A DNA stretch of 64,000 bases from Phocoena phocoena (lineage: Eukaryota; Chordata; Mammalia; Artiodactyla; Phocoenidae), in the NCBI RefSeq assembly GCF_963924675.1, contig NC_089220.1, positions 84,509,168-84,573,167 on the forward strand, read 5' to 3'. Made by a program: the position numbers and the translations under genes. A model generated the notes under the pieces. The model was not told where the DNA came from. It made no database searches and was given only the letters and a program-made list of their open reading frames with translations. Of the stretch, positions 55,101-63,940 are shown in pieces (within the stretch, counting starts at the first letter, position 1; each line of letters begins with the position of its first letter).

Positions 55101-58100
55101 ATATAATCAGAATTTTTATGTCTTTTGGCTTTACATTGTCAATTTTAATAGTCCTATCTCTGCTGTCAGTGAAGTTAGATTTCTTCTGCTTGCAGCAGAG
55201 TTTAGACTAATGATAGTAAAACATTCAGTCATTCTTTGTGCTTTGACAGTATCTAGAAAAAGATAACATAAGTGGAACCCTTCCCTGCCATTTCAAAGAG
55301 AGCATTTCCCTTCCTCCCTTCTTTCTTTTCTTTAGGTTTTTTAAAAAGAACTTAAAAAAGCTATTGGAGAGCCAGGGGTGGGTAGGGGAGGAATTATTTG
55401 TAGATTCCATAAGCTTTTTACATAGTAGGTTTCTCTTTGAGTTTGTATTTAATAAACTGCATATCATGCTCTCAAAGGAACCATCTTTCCAAGAAAACCA
55501 ATTTATCCTCCCTTTCTGGCCATGGGGGACTGTTTAGCCACCTGCTTTCTCTAGTTAGAAAATACCTGGGGACATGGTAGCTGGGAAAGGCTTTCTGTAA
55601 CACGTTACTCAGCACAACCAGAAGTTTCTCTTAAATCAGAGTCACCATAGCAACACAGGTGCAGGGAACTGCTCAGCCTGCCAGGCAGGTAGGGTAGGGT
55701 GAGGTAGTGGGGAAGGAAGAATGACAGGGTTAAAAGTGGCGATGAAACGGGATAAATGGGGGCACTCTCCTGCACTTTGCCCAGACAATACTGTCTCAGA
55801 GGCCAGCTTTAATGTGGTGCGTTTCCCTTTCTTCAGAAGCAGCCCGGCACTAAGGGAGTGGTGGCAACTCCAGTTCCTCCCCGAGAAAGACTCTCTGTGG
55901 CTCGTACCCCCGCCAGCCAACGGGGCTCACAAGGCCGGCCCCACGCAGGCCGTAGCACCTTGTGTGTGAAGGGGCTGGCCAAGCGCTCCGCGCTCTCAGC
56001 AACTAAGATGAACGTCAGGTAAAGAAGAGCTCCAAAATGGAACCAAGGGCGAGGGCTCAAAGTTTTACTGCTTCTAATACATTTCAGGCGGACTACAACA
56101 GATGTTTTAGTGTTGATGAAAAAGGAGAAAGGATCGGAATAGAGAGAAAGATCAGCAAACAGTTTTTATTTATGTTACTTTTTTCCCTTAAATTTGTGTT
56201 TTTCTTGTTTTGTCCACCTTCCCTAAGCTCGCGCGTTTTTTTTAAAAACATTACCTTTTTATTCGTTTTGTTTTGGTTTTTTAATTTATTTATTTTTTGG
56301 CTGCATTGGGTCTTCATTGCTGCCCCCGGGCTTTCTCTAGTTGTGGCGAGCGGGGGCTACTCTTCTTGTGGTGCGCGGGCTTCTCGTTGCAGTGGCTTCT
56401 ATTGTTCCGGAGCACGGACTTTAGGTGCATGGGCTTCAGTAGTTGTGGCACACAGGCTCAACAGTTGTGGCTCATGGGCCCCATTGCACAGCCTTAGTAG
56501 CTGTGGCGCACGGGCTTAGTTGCTCTGTGGCATGTGGGATCTTCCCGGCCCAGGGCTCGAACCCGTGTCCCCTGCATTGGCAGGCGGATTCTTAACCACT
56601 GCGCCACCAGAGAAGTCCCCCTAAGCGCACGTTTGATTCATAAGTAAAGATAGAAAATAAGATCTATATGGATATTTTACCTTATTAATTTAATGTATGT
56701 CTGCAAAGATGTGTAAATAGAAATTTTTCTGTTGACGTAAGTCTAAAGTTGAAGCTAAATTCCTAATCTCCCAATGTAGTGAGCTAAAGAATTGACTCAT
56801 CCTAAACTATGAACATTGTAACCCACTGGGTACTGCAGTAGCATAGCCATCTCATGCTCATTGATCCCTGTTTTCTTTGCTTGTGCCTTTCCTGACATCA
56901 GGTGAGCCCTCAACTGTGACTGTCCCCACAGATGAAGATCTTCAGGCTCCTTTCTCTTAATACCGAACTTTGTTTCTCTCCTTTTTTAAGGGCATTTGCG
57001 GCATCTAACAGAACTGGTGCATGGTAACACTTTCCCAACACGTGCAATTATCTGACATAGTTTTTAAAAACTGAAAAATGCCCTTGAATTTGGAATTCTT
57101 ATTGAGTTAGCCTGGAACATGAGGTACCTATACTTGGCAGTTCTGACTGTATTTATTAATAGTTAAGAACACCATGGTTAGGGGCTAGTCCTTGCTTCAT
57201 GCAGGGTACAGAACAGCCTGGAATTAGTAGCACTTTTCCTACCACATCTAATTTTCTTAACTCTATTGTAGAGTCTTGGGTAATAATTTTAGATGTTGAT
57301 TCAGGATCACCATCAAATCTTTAGTTATAAGTCCAGAAGTTCCCTTCTGTTAACCCACCACCACCAACCCTATGTGTATTTATGTCTGTCATTACTGGAT
57401 TTTCATTGAATCTAAGATACCATCCACTGAAGACTCACCATTATTTTATGAACCACTAAGAAAAAGCACTGCTGACTACTTTGATGTGTTACCAATTGTA
57501 AAACACATTCTAATTTCAGAGATGTTAAAATGTAGAAAAACTCTGCATCAGAGGATCAATAAAAAACATTTATGACAATTTGCTCTGAGTAGAGAAGGAC
57601 TTACGTACCACTCAAATGAATGACATTCTTCTAGGAAGATGGAAGAAATGCTCCCATCACTCATTTGGCATAGCAATCTCCTGTTCCCTTGGACTTGCCC
57701 TCACTAGGAGGAGGAGAAAGAAGGGGAACTTTTTAAAATACCTCCTAACCTATAACTTGAGGCCCATAGGCATCTCCTTTGAGCTCTGCCTTATACTGTC
57801 ATTGGCCAAGGCAGGGAGAGCAGAGAATATAAAACCATATTTTACAAATAACGGAAGTTGATAAATGATTTGCTCTAGCATCATTGTTTAAGGACATGTC
57901 TATTCTGTGAAAGAGGTTCATTTGTATAACAAGTATTTATTGAGGCCCTTTCAGTGCTTGGTGATGGGTAGGTGGTTTTGTTTAGAAGCTTGACCCAAGT
58001 ACTCATGTCTTATACTCCACTGTCCTATTTAGGTTTTCAGCTGCTACTAAAGATAATGAGCATAAGCGTTCACTGACCAAGACTCCAGCCAGAAAGTCTC

Positions 58101-61100
58101 CACATGTGACCACATCTGGGAGTACCCCAAAAGGCCAGGCTGTGCTCGAGACACACAAGTTAAAGACCACAAGGGCTGAATCTGCTGCTGGTAAAAAAAA
58201 AAAAAAAACAGAACAAAACAAAACAACCTCCCTCCCACCCCCCAAAGTTCTGGTTTATCTTTAAACCATGTAGCTTCCTAATATGATTGTCTGTTTCTTT
58301 AAAGTGTCTCCATTATCTATAGAATCAAAAGCAAAAATTTGTCTAGCATAGTTTTCATTTATACTGGCAAGGGAAGTGCCAGAGACACAGACAAAAAAAA
58401 CTGACATATCTGCCAGAAGACTCCATCCTGTCCTGAATGAAGAACATTCAGCCCCTCCTCAGCGATTAGGAGGGGGATTACAGTATTCATTACAGCCTCT
58501 GAATGGTTCTGCCAGACTCTGAAACTAACAGGACCCAGAGTTCATGGAATAAATGCCACACTATTGACTACTAGTAGATTGTATAAGCCAGAATAAGCCA
58601 TATAGATAATCTTCTACACACTGTCTACTTAATCATCACCTACAAAGACCAAGTGGTTTTCAAAAGAACACTGCAATAGCAGTGTGAAGGTTTAAAAGAG
58701 TATCACCAACAGGTTAAGGCCTGTATTAGAACTGAGTATATCAAAATTCTCTCAAGAGTCCTACTGAATGTCAGGCAAGAGCCTTGATTACACAGGAAGG
58801 ACTGCCAGATTCCCTGAGACTAGAGCAATCCAGCAAGAGTTTAAACAAGAAGAGAGTATTATTGTTGGTAATAATCAGCGTGGAGACTCAGGATTTTTTC
58901 ATGCCTTTGACACCTAAATTAAAGATTGAATAGTGGGACTGACAACTAAATTTCAAGAGAGAGTACAGAGGTGGGATCAGAAAATTTATGATTCTTCCTC
59001 TAGATGACCTCTCTCATTCCTACCCACGCTTAATCGTTTCTATATCAGCAAGGAAACATTCCACAAAGCATTCTAAATCATCCTGTAATAGGGGAAGAAA
59101 GGGGCTTGGGCAGAGAGCAGGGCTAAAAAATGAAGAGTGGACTTGCCTAAGATGTGACTGTGTCATTTTACATGGAGCAGGGGTCACTGAGCAGCAGCCA
59201 CCTGCCTAATACTGAGAAAGGACTCACAAATACTCACAGATAAGGACATGAGGCAGGAACTAAATGTTTGCCATATCCTGAGCTTTCTCCTCTAACTCAG
59301 GGGTGGTGTGCCCAGTCGGAATGGGATAGTTTTCTTTCCCTGGTTATCAAATATGAATTTAATATAAATGAAATCAAACTAATTTTTGTGATTTGCTTTA
59401 TTCACTGTTTCAAGAATCATATTAATAAATGAGCTAAAGTTCATTTTCACCGTGTTTTTCAATTGTATGGATATATTTCAACTTATCCATTTTACTGCTC
59501 ATGGATCCCATGGGTATTTCCAACTTTTGTTATTTTGTATAGTGTAGCTATGACCATTCTGGAACATGTTTCCTGTCCGTGTACACAGTTTCCCAAGAGT
59601 AGGACTGGGGCTGCTGGATAGTAGGGTAGACAGACCCTTACATTACTGGTTGAATTGTACTGGTTTATATTCTCATCAGCAGTGTGGGACAGTCCCATTG
59701 TTCCCCTCCCTGCCAGCACTTGATAGCAACACAGTGGAATGGCTTCAGCACAGGAGTTCTGTGCTTTTCTGGGTTGTTTCACTAGGTGGTCCTAGATCCT
59801 AGTTGCTTGTTCACATATACGGGCAAGTGCCAACATTTGACGATGGCCTGAATGCAACCTGTGAGGGGAAAGGATTACAAAATGTGCCAGATATATGCTG
59901 CCCAACTGTAGCAAAAATGTGGCTTACCAAATTATACCATCCTAGTATATTTTTAACTTTTTTTTTTTTTTTTTTTTTTTTAACTTTATGTTACAAAAAT
60001 TCGTATTCTTCGGTAACAGCCTTCATTAGTAACAAGCAGAGCCATGGATCTTTTTATTTCTATGTGATTAGGTTCCTTGCAGGCTTTATATCTGTTTGTG
60101 TTAATGAAAATGTTACTATTAACAATATATAATTTTTTTAAAGGGTAGGGAATTCCCTGGTGGTCCAGCGGTTGGGACTCCACGCTTTCGCTGCAGGGGG
60201 TGCAGGTTTCATCCCTGGTCGGGGAAATAAGATCCTGCATGCCGCATGGCTCGGCCAAAAAAGAAAAACTAAATTAAAAAATAAATAAATAAAAGGGTAA
60301 ATATCAGGGAAGCAGCCTGAAAATTTACCCGGTATTTTTTTTTTTTAACTGAAATAAACTTGATTTACAATGTGTCAGTTTCAGGTGTACAGCAAACTGA
60401 TTCAATTACACATATATACATGTGTATATATAACTGTATATATAATCTTTTTCAGATTCCTATCCCTTATAGGTTATTACAAAATATTGAGTATAGTTCC
60501 CTGTGCTCTACAGTAGGTAATTTTTTTTGGTTATCTATTTTATTTATAGTAGTGTGTATATGTTAATCCCAAACTCCTAATTTATCCCTCCCACCCAATT
60601 AATTTTTTTTTGTGGTACGCGGGCCTCTCACTGTTGTGGCCTCGCCCGTTGAGGAGCACAGGCTCCGGAAGCGCAGGTTCAGCAGCCATGGCTCACGGGC
60701 CCAGCCGCTCCGCGGCATGTGGGATCTTCCCAGACTGGGGCACGAACCCGTGTCCCCTGCATCGGCAGGCGGACTCTCAACCACTGCGCCACCAGGGAAG
60801 CCCTAATTCTTTTTTTAAAAACATATTTATTTGGTCTTAGTTGCGGCATGCCAACTCTTAGTTGCAGCATGCCTGCGGGATCTAGTTCCCCAACCGGGGA
60901 TTGAACCTGTGCCCCGTGCATTGGGAGCATGGCATCTTACCCACTGGACCACCAGGGAAGTCCCTCACCCGATTAATTCTTAAAACAGGATTCTAAACTC
61001 CAGCTGATCCTAGGAAATGTCACAATATTTAGATGCTTTGGGGAGCTGCTAACGGGAACAGCTAAGGGGTTAGTTTTCCTCAGTTATTCTTTTCTCCTTT

Positions 61101-61439
61101 TTTTTTTTTCCTTCCCCCCCAGCCTGTGTCCTCAAGTCCATTCTCTATGTCTGCATCTTTATTCCTTTCCTGCCCCTAGGTTCATCAGAACCATTTTCTC
61201 CTCCTTTTTAACCCTATATGTTTCAGACCATTCATATTGAATTCTATTTTTAAGATTGAAAAGTGATACTTAAACAGGTCTTTTTTTCTAATTAAGCCCT
61301 TGGATCTTGTTTGTTGTTTTAGTTATTACCCCGTTCAAGTTGACAGCTGAGACAGCGCAGACTCCGATCTCCCATAGAAAACCAGTGTTTGATCTCAAAG
61401 CAAGTTTGTCTCGTCCCCTCAACTATGAGCCACACAAAG
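34048..61439 (+). CDS. NUSAP1: NUSAP1, nucleolar and spindle associated protein 1 (first nine coding exons; 3' end beyond window)
   Basis: NUSAP1 binds and bundles microtubules around chromosomes in mitosis and is regulated by importins, RanGTP and APC/C. Coding exons: 34048-34140, 41060-41128, 45047-45190, 46199-46355, 51057-51158, 52244-52353, 55837-56018, 58033-58190 and 61323-61439. They total 1132 bp (377 codons plus one base), all GT-AG and in frame. Residues 1-45 form the SAP DNA-binding domain ([20 protein letters not shown]). A basic cluster RRRRR is at 89-93, a predicted charged helix with [19 protein letters not shown] lies in exon 6, and the microtubule-binding region begins in exons 7-9 ([19 protein letters not shown], then [15 protein letters not shown]). 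The last exons, with the C-terminal coil and known KEN box, were not found before 64000. The start is chosen from homology and a GCCATG context. Confidence 0.96.
35040..35460 (+). repeat. L2 LINE fragment
   Basis: L2 order: 'gcaatctggctggaatcttt', 'tgaaatgtcatcactgacct', 'gttccttgaacagggatctc'. Diverged. Confidence 0.55.
36060..36230 (+). repeat. Old L1 3' end
   Basis: 'gaaactgggtgatagataca' then 'ggagttcattgtacacattt' and 'cttccataattaaaatg' are L1M 3'-end words. Confidence 0.6.
36447..36646 (-). repeat. L1 3' fragment with target duplication
   Basis: A 200-bp 5'-truncated L1 in reverse. It is bracketed by the exact 14-bp repeat 'gagacactactctt' at 36433-36446 and 36647-36660. Confidence 0.88.
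37100..38340 (+). repeat. L2 LINE-like block, interrupted by a SINE
   Basis: Pyrimidine-rich L2 coding and 3' wording such as 'gttctctcttgggccttctt' and 'ggctgtctgctggtctccct', then 'ctcacacctaaaataaaatc' beyond the SINE. The limits are approximate. Confidence 0.5.
38032..38241 (+). repeat. Short poly-A CHR SINE with target duplication
   Basis: CpG-rich, little-decayed copy flanked by 'aaaatagtattctc' at 38018-38031 and 38242-38255. Probably one of the youngest SINEs here. Confidence 0.93.
38515..38745 (+). repeat. Old L1 3' end
   Basis: 'gttgctgaatctacatgagg', 'ctagactattttgccttttt' and 'ataataaaattttagttaga' match the general L1M 3' end pattern. Confidence 0.5.
38770..39230 (+). repeat. 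L2 LINE 3' fragment
   Basis: Clear L2 order: 'ctgctgggaatgctcttccc', 'cagctcaaaagtcaccaact', 'gaggcctttcctgaccatcc', 'gcagagaccttgtctgtttt' and 'ctccagtgcctggaatag'. Confidence 0.8.
39395..39640 (+). repeat. Old L1 3' end
   Basis: 'aaaatttgctaagaggttag', 'atcttatgttaaaggctctt' and 'cagtcatacctctgtaaagt' are L1 3' UTR words. A 110-codon open frame here is repeat-derived. Confidence 0.6.
40150..40980 (+). repeat. L2 LINE fragment
   Basis: Wording such as 'cagccagagtaatcatcctg', 'gcaaactctgcagactgcct', 'ctagcaggatcaggcccact' and a decayed 3' end near 'gacagggaccccttctatct'. Confidence 0.65.
41060..41128 (+). CDS. NUSAP1: NUSAP1 exon 2
   Basis: 23 codons, [18 protein letters not shown] and then ENENQ, completing the SAP domain. 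The acceptor is TTTTCTGCAG and the donor CAG-GTAAGT. It contains a KEN tripeptide at residues 49-51. Confidence 0.95.
41365..41560 (+). repeat. MIR SINE
   Basis: 'ctggatttgaggtcagaaaa', 'tgtgaccttggaaaactcaa' and 'tgtgagaatcacatgaagta' follow the MIR core and 3' half. Confidence 0.6.
42067..42417 (+). other. Unassigned open frame of 116 codons in NUSAP1 intron 2
   Basis: An uninterrupted frame from ATG to TGA with a mixed, protein-like composition (for example [20 protein letters not shown]). I do not recognise the product. No splice context links it to NUSAP1, and no promoter is evident. It may be a decayed retroposed gene or transposon gene fragment, or chance. I assign no function. Confidence 0.25.
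43205..43340. repeat. MER5-like hAT remnant
   Basis: 'tgtggttctcaacccaggat', 'ggagctttttaaaaacactg' and 'aggcctcaccaaatcccagg' are MER5A words. Confidence 0.65.
44110..44460 (-). repeat. Old L1 fragment
   Basis: 'taatccatccagatttcatt', 'gcatcatgtgttgaataatg' and 'ggtacctgtgccatgctgtt' reflect the reversed 3' part of L1 ORF2. Confidence 0.6.
44475..44640 (+). repeat. MIR SINE
   Basis: 'gacctttaacaagttacttt', 'ctgagcctcagtttccctac' and 'ggaataaatgagataatcca' are a clear MIR. Confidence 0.75.
44695..44795 (+). repeat. Decayed minimal CHR SINE
   Basis: Begins 'gggaattccctggcactttc', lacking part of the head, and continues to 'aactaagatcccac', then a run of 13-14 C before the A tail. The C-run is an unusual tail. 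Confidence 0.7.
45047..45190 (+). CDS. NUSAP1: NUSAP1 exon 3
   Basis: 48 codons from [12 protein letters not shown] to RSPDSQ. It includes the basic stretch KTRRRRR, a likely nuclear import and DNA-contact signal. The acceptor is TCTTTTTCAG. Confidence 0.95.
45191..46198 (+). other. NUSAP1 intron 3
   Basis: 1.0 kb. The first 770 bases have no recognised repeat apart from a T-run near 45490. An L1 fragment lies at 45965-46100. Confidence 0.6.
45965..46100 (-). repeat. Old L1 3' fragment
   Basis: 'ttgagatataattcacatgt' and 'gtttcaggtttacaatgtaa' are reversed L1 3'-end words, ending about 100 bp before exon 4. Confidence 0.6.
46199..46355 (+). CDS. NUSAP1: NUSAP1 exon 4 (tandem NAGNAG acceptor)
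   Basis: Encodes [17 protein letters not shown] to SGKSGIN, ending one base into a Gly codon. The acceptor reads TGTAGCAG, so splicing can include or skip the first Gln codon. Confidence 0.93.
46472..46590 (+). repeat. Minimal CHR SINE inside the MaLR
   Basis: Runs from 'gggaattccctggcagtcca' to the A tail after 'ggtacggcc'. 'acagaaattt' and 'acacaaattt' flank it. Confidence 0.83.
46790..47131 (-). repeat. Long CHR SINE inside the MaLR
   Basis: Reverse copy with an 'attcattcattcatttattt' tail. Together with the next SINE it is bracketed by 'ctgtgtgtctttttcttt' at about 46769 and 47441. Confidence 0.83.
47132..47440 (-). repeat. CHR SINE with an internal 22-bp tandem repeat
   Basis: Reverse copy. 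From about 47207 to 47294 the unit CTCTCTAGTTGTGGCAC plus five bases is repeated four times with period 22, which lengthens the middle of the element. Confidence 0.82.
47889..48079 (+). repeat. Short poly-A CHR SINE with target duplication
   Basis: Flanked by 'aaaaaggatctg' at 47877-47888 and 48080-48091. It lacks about 15 bp of the usual middle. Confidence 0.88.
48440..48600. repeat. hAT-type (MER5-like) remnant
   Basis: 'aggtctgaggtgagcctgga', 'ccaggtaattttgatgcata' and 'aaacacattttgaaatcctg' resemble the inner part of MER5-class elements. Confidence 0.45.
48830..49240 (-). repeat. Old L1 3' fragment
   Basis: 'agttcctatatatcgttcac', 'tttctcaaatgttaatattt' and 'tgtttgagagtgtttcagat' belong to reversed L1 3' UTRs. 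Confidence 0.55.
49690..50053 (-). repeat. Long CHR SINE with target duplication
   Basis: Flanked by 'tgccatgtctct' at 49678-49689 and 50054-50065. Confidence 0.9.
51057..51158 (+). CDS. NUSAP1: NUSAP1 exon 5
   Basis: 102 bp encoding [19 protein letters not shown] to RTASTTP. The acceptor is TTGGATTCAG and the donor CCAA-GTAAGT. It matches the human KVPSEGKKSLYTD segment. Confidence 0.93.
51215..51450 (+). repeat. MIR SINE
   Basis: 'cagacactggcgttggggtt', 'tgagaccttgggaaacttat' and 'ctatttcatcaggttaatat' follow the MIR order. Confidence 0.65.
51705..51885. repeat. hAT-type DNA transposon remnant
   Basis: Runs from 'ggagtcagcaaactattgcc' to 'acagaaagtttgccaatcct'. Same family as 24063-24290. 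Confidence 0.6.
52244..52353 (+). CDS. NUSAP1: NUSAP1 exon 6
   Basis: 110 bp encoding [19 protein letters not shown] to NSFNELK. A strongly charged predicted helix. The acceptor is TATTCTAG and the donor AAG-GTATGC. Confidence 0.95.
52354..55836 (+). other. NUSAP1 intron 6
   Basis: 3.5 kb with no SINE, unusual for this window. It is AT-rich with short A and T runs near 52560-52640. I recognise no gene, RNA or complete repeat here. Confidence 0.5.
55837..56018 (+). CDS. NUSAP1: NUSAP1 exon 7 (CAG-AAG-CAG acceptor)
   Basis: 182 bp, GC-rich, encoding [20 protein letters not shown] to ATKMNVR. It is the most diverged coding exon relative to human. The acceptor CTTCAGAAGCAG allows use of 55837 or 55840, changing one Lys. 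Confidence 0.92.
56019..58032 (+). other. NUSAP1 intron 7
   Basis: 2.0 kb with one long SINE at 56236-56618. The remainder, 56619-58032, shows nothing I recognise. Open frames of up to 160 codons in it arise from the SINE. Confidence 0.6.
56236..56618 (-). repeat. Long CHR SINE
   Basis: Reverse copy with a long T/A-rich tail. 'ccctaagctcgcgcgttt' on the left and 'ccctaagcgcacgttt' on the right look like a mutated target duplication. Confidence 0.83.
58033..58190 (+). CDS. NUSAP1: NUSAP1 exon 8
   Basis: 158 bp encoding [19 protein letters not shown] to TTRAESAA. The donor GTAAAA is directly followed by an A-run. Confidence 0.95.
59290..59930 (-). repeat. Old L1 fragment
   Basis: 'tgtagctatgaccattctgg', 'gagtaggactggggctgctg' and 'ttatattctcatcagcagtg' are reversed L1 3' region words. 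The limits are approximate. Confidence 0.55.
60149..60285 (+). repeat. Minimal CHR SINE with target duplication
   Basis: Runs from 'gggaattccctggtggtcca' to an A/T-rich tail. It is flanked by 'taaagggta' and 'aaaagggta'. Confidence 0.85.
60344..60600 (-). repeat. L1 3' fragment
   Basis: 'aacttgatttacaatgtgtc', 'gagtatagttccctgtgctc' and 'ttaatcccaaactcctaatt' are a reversed L1 3' UTR. Confidence 0.72.
60602..60804 (-). repeat. Short poly-A CHR SINE
   Basis: Complete reverse copy with a short T-run. 'ttaattttttt' and 'ctaattctttttt' flank it. Confidence 0.9.
60812..60963 (-). repeat. CHR SINE, intermediate length
   Basis: Reverse copy. The words 'acccgattaattctt' on its right match 'acccaattaattttt' left of the preceding SINE, so the two insertions are stacked at one target. 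Confidence 0.82.
61323..61439 (+). CDS. NUSAP1: NUSAP1 exon 9
   Basis: 117 bp encoding [19 protein letters not shown] to NYEPHK. The acceptor is TTGTTTTAG and the donor AAAG-GTATGT. Confidence 0.95.
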
Positions 61440-61995
61440 GTATGTGGGAATGTTTTGATGTACAAGATTTAAGATTGGGCAATTCCGCATCTGAGGATGT
61501 GAAAAATTCTAGTGACTCAGTGGAAGCCATACTTGGTGTAGAATTCCTGCCTCTGCCCCTGTATCCACGTGACCCATGATTTAAAAAGTGTCCATTAAGC
61601 AAATACTAAAAAAAAAAATAATTGATTCACTTACATTTTTATTAAGCAAAGACAACTTCTAATCAGTGTTACTACAAAGTATTAATAAAACTTCAGCCAA
61701 AATCAAGAAACTTGGAAGTTAGGCTGTGGGTAAATGAATGTTCTCTTTATAGTTTTTAAAGGATCCCAAGCTGAGAATCACTGGTCAAACAATCTGGGAC
61801 ATTTATTGGCCAGGTGTCGCTCTTGGGGATATATTAAAGTATCTTTACATCCATTTAAAACGTCAGTACTTAATGTGATCTGTCAGTGCTTCTGGAATTA
61901 CTTTAAAACAAAACCTTCCTATAAGAATCATGTAACAGTGTTTATTTTTAAATTACTAATGTTAATGAAACAAATATAATGAAAATGTAAGTCTT

Positions 61996-62292
61996 TTTTT
62001 TAATAAATTTATTTTATTTTTGGCTGCATTGGGTCTTCGTTGCTTCGCATGGGCTTTCTCTCGTTGCGGTGCGCAGTTCTCATTGTGGTGGCTTCTCTTG
62101 TTGCGGAGCACAGATTCTAGGTGCGCGAGCTTCAGTAGTTGTGGCTCGCGGGCTCTAGAGCGCAGGGTCAGTAGTTGTGATGCACGGGCTTAGTTGCTCC
62201 ACAGCATGTAGGATCTTCCCAGACCAGGGCTCGAACCTGTGTCCCCTACATTGGCAGGTGGATTCTTAACCACTGTGCCACCAGGGAAGCCT
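61996..62292 (-). repeat. Long CHR SINE with target duplication
   Basis: Flanked by 'aaaatgtaagtctt' at 61982-61995 and 'aaaatgtaagcctt' at 62294-62307. Confidence 0.9.
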
Positions 62293-62409
62293 AAAAATGT
62301 AAGCCTTATTTAGAGGTAAGAGTCAAACTGAACCGTGGTTTAAGAAAACTTCTCCCACCCATTTTTCCTCCCCAAGTTTTCCCATCTGTGGCAACGGCAC
62401 CTCTCTCCT

Positions 62410-63130
62410 GAGTGTCGGGGCAGAAGCCTAGGAGTCACCTTTGGTTCCTCACTCTCTCTCAGACCCCATATCCAGTCTATCAGCTAGTCCTTTCAACTCC
62501 ATCTTTGAAATTGATCTTTAATCTGACCACTCTTCATCCCTCCACTGTGACTCCCTTTGGTCCAAGTCACATCATCTTACCTGGGCTTCTACAAAAGCCT
62601 CTTTGCCCCACTACAACTTTAAAAACAAATCAGAGCACATCACTGCTTGCTCAGAACCTCCTAAGGTTTCCTGTCTCTCTCCCACCCTCATTTCATTGCC
62701 TCCTCCCTTCCCTGACTCTGTGCCAACCACACTGGTGTTTCAGCTACTCAAACACTGAAACACCACCCCTCCTCCAGGTCTTCGAACTTATTATCCCTCT
62801 GCTCCACCTGGAACACTATTCACACTGATCTTTGCACAGCTTGCTCCCTTGTTTTAATGGGGCATCCACTCAACTGTCAGCAACCGAGAAAGGTCTTCCC
62901 TGCCCACCCACCCACCCACACTCTTTATTCCTCACCTTGTTTTACATTTCTCCATAGCACATAGTACCACCTGGTGTTATCTTACTTGACTACTGTCTAC
63001 CTCTACCACTGGAAATGTAACCCCAAGAGAGCAAGGATTTTTGACCACTTGGTTCACTGCTATGTCCCTAGAACCTAGAATAGTCCCTGGCACATACCAG
63101 GTACTCAAAAAGTATTTGTTATGGGAATGA
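62410..63130 (+). repeat. L2 LINE 3' fragment
   Basis: Well-ordered L2: 'aatcagagcacatcactgct', 'ctccacctggaacactattc', 'ctttttattcctcaccttg'-like text, and 'tagtccctggcacatacc' followed by a decayed tail. Confidence 0.8.
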
Positions 63131-63740
63131 CTGATCACCACTAACTTCTACTGATGGTAAAAAACCTGGTTGAGAGCTTCATCTGTGCTTGTTATTTTAT
63201 ATCCTAGACAAGTCACTTAATTCCTTTATGGAAGGGAAAATAAGTACTACTTCAGTGGTTACTGAAAGGATCAAATGATACAGCAGGTGTGAAAGTCCTT
63301 TTTATAAAATGGGAAACACTGCAAATGGTAATCTTTGGTACTCAGAAGTAGGTCAAACTATACAAATAAAGTAATATATAAACATCTGGAAATTTGGTCA
63401 CAGTTCTAAAGCCAACAAAATATTCCCACTTGTTCCATTCCAAATACATTTTAATAGGTAACAATAATAAACTGCACAGATGAAATACTACTTTAATATT
63501 AAATATTCCTATGCAACGTTGGGATAAACTACTTAGTTGTTATGGCTTCTTTTAATGTGCTATGTAATGGGATTCAGTATTAAAGTTTTTTTTGTTTTTT
63601 TAAGATTTTTTTCTGGCTTTCCAAGGATTAAAAAGTAAAGACACTTATTTTTAGAGGAAAAAAATGTAATGTCTATCTGTGGGATATTAAATTGAAATTA
63701 ATAGAATTATACTGGCAAATGTCTTTAAAAACAAAGTATG

Positions 63741-63940
63741 GGGCTTCCCTGGTGGCGCAGTGGTTAAGAGTCCACCTGCCGATGCAGGGGACACAGGTTC
63801 GTGCCCCAGTCTGGGAAGATCCCACATGCCGTGGAGCAGCTGGGCCCGTGAGCCACAGCCGCTGAGCCTGCGCGTCCAGAGCCTGTGCTCCGCAACAGGA
63901 GAGGCCACAACAGTGAGAGGCCCGCATACCGCAAAAAAAA
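63741..63940 (+). repeat. Short poly-A CHR SINE with target duplication
   Basis: Flanked by the exact 14-bp repeat 'aaaaacaaagtatg' at 63727-63740 and 63941-63954. Confidence 0.92.

Larger units (their letters stand above)
58191..61322 (+). other. NUSAP1 intron 8
   Basis: 3.1 kb. 58260-59280 shows nothing I recognise. Then come L1 pieces (59290, 60344) and SINEs at 60149, 60602 and 60812. A pyrimidine-rich unique stretch precedes exon 9. Confidence 0.6.

Noticed and set aside
56037..56519. 160-codon frame downstream of NUSAP1 exon 7
   Set aside because: It runs from intron into a reversed SINE. There is no splice acceptor and no homology.
62412..62828. 138-codon frame in NUSAP1 intron 9
   Set aside because: Derived from an L2 LINE remnant. 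Its Ser/Pro/Leu-rich text is typical of such fragments.
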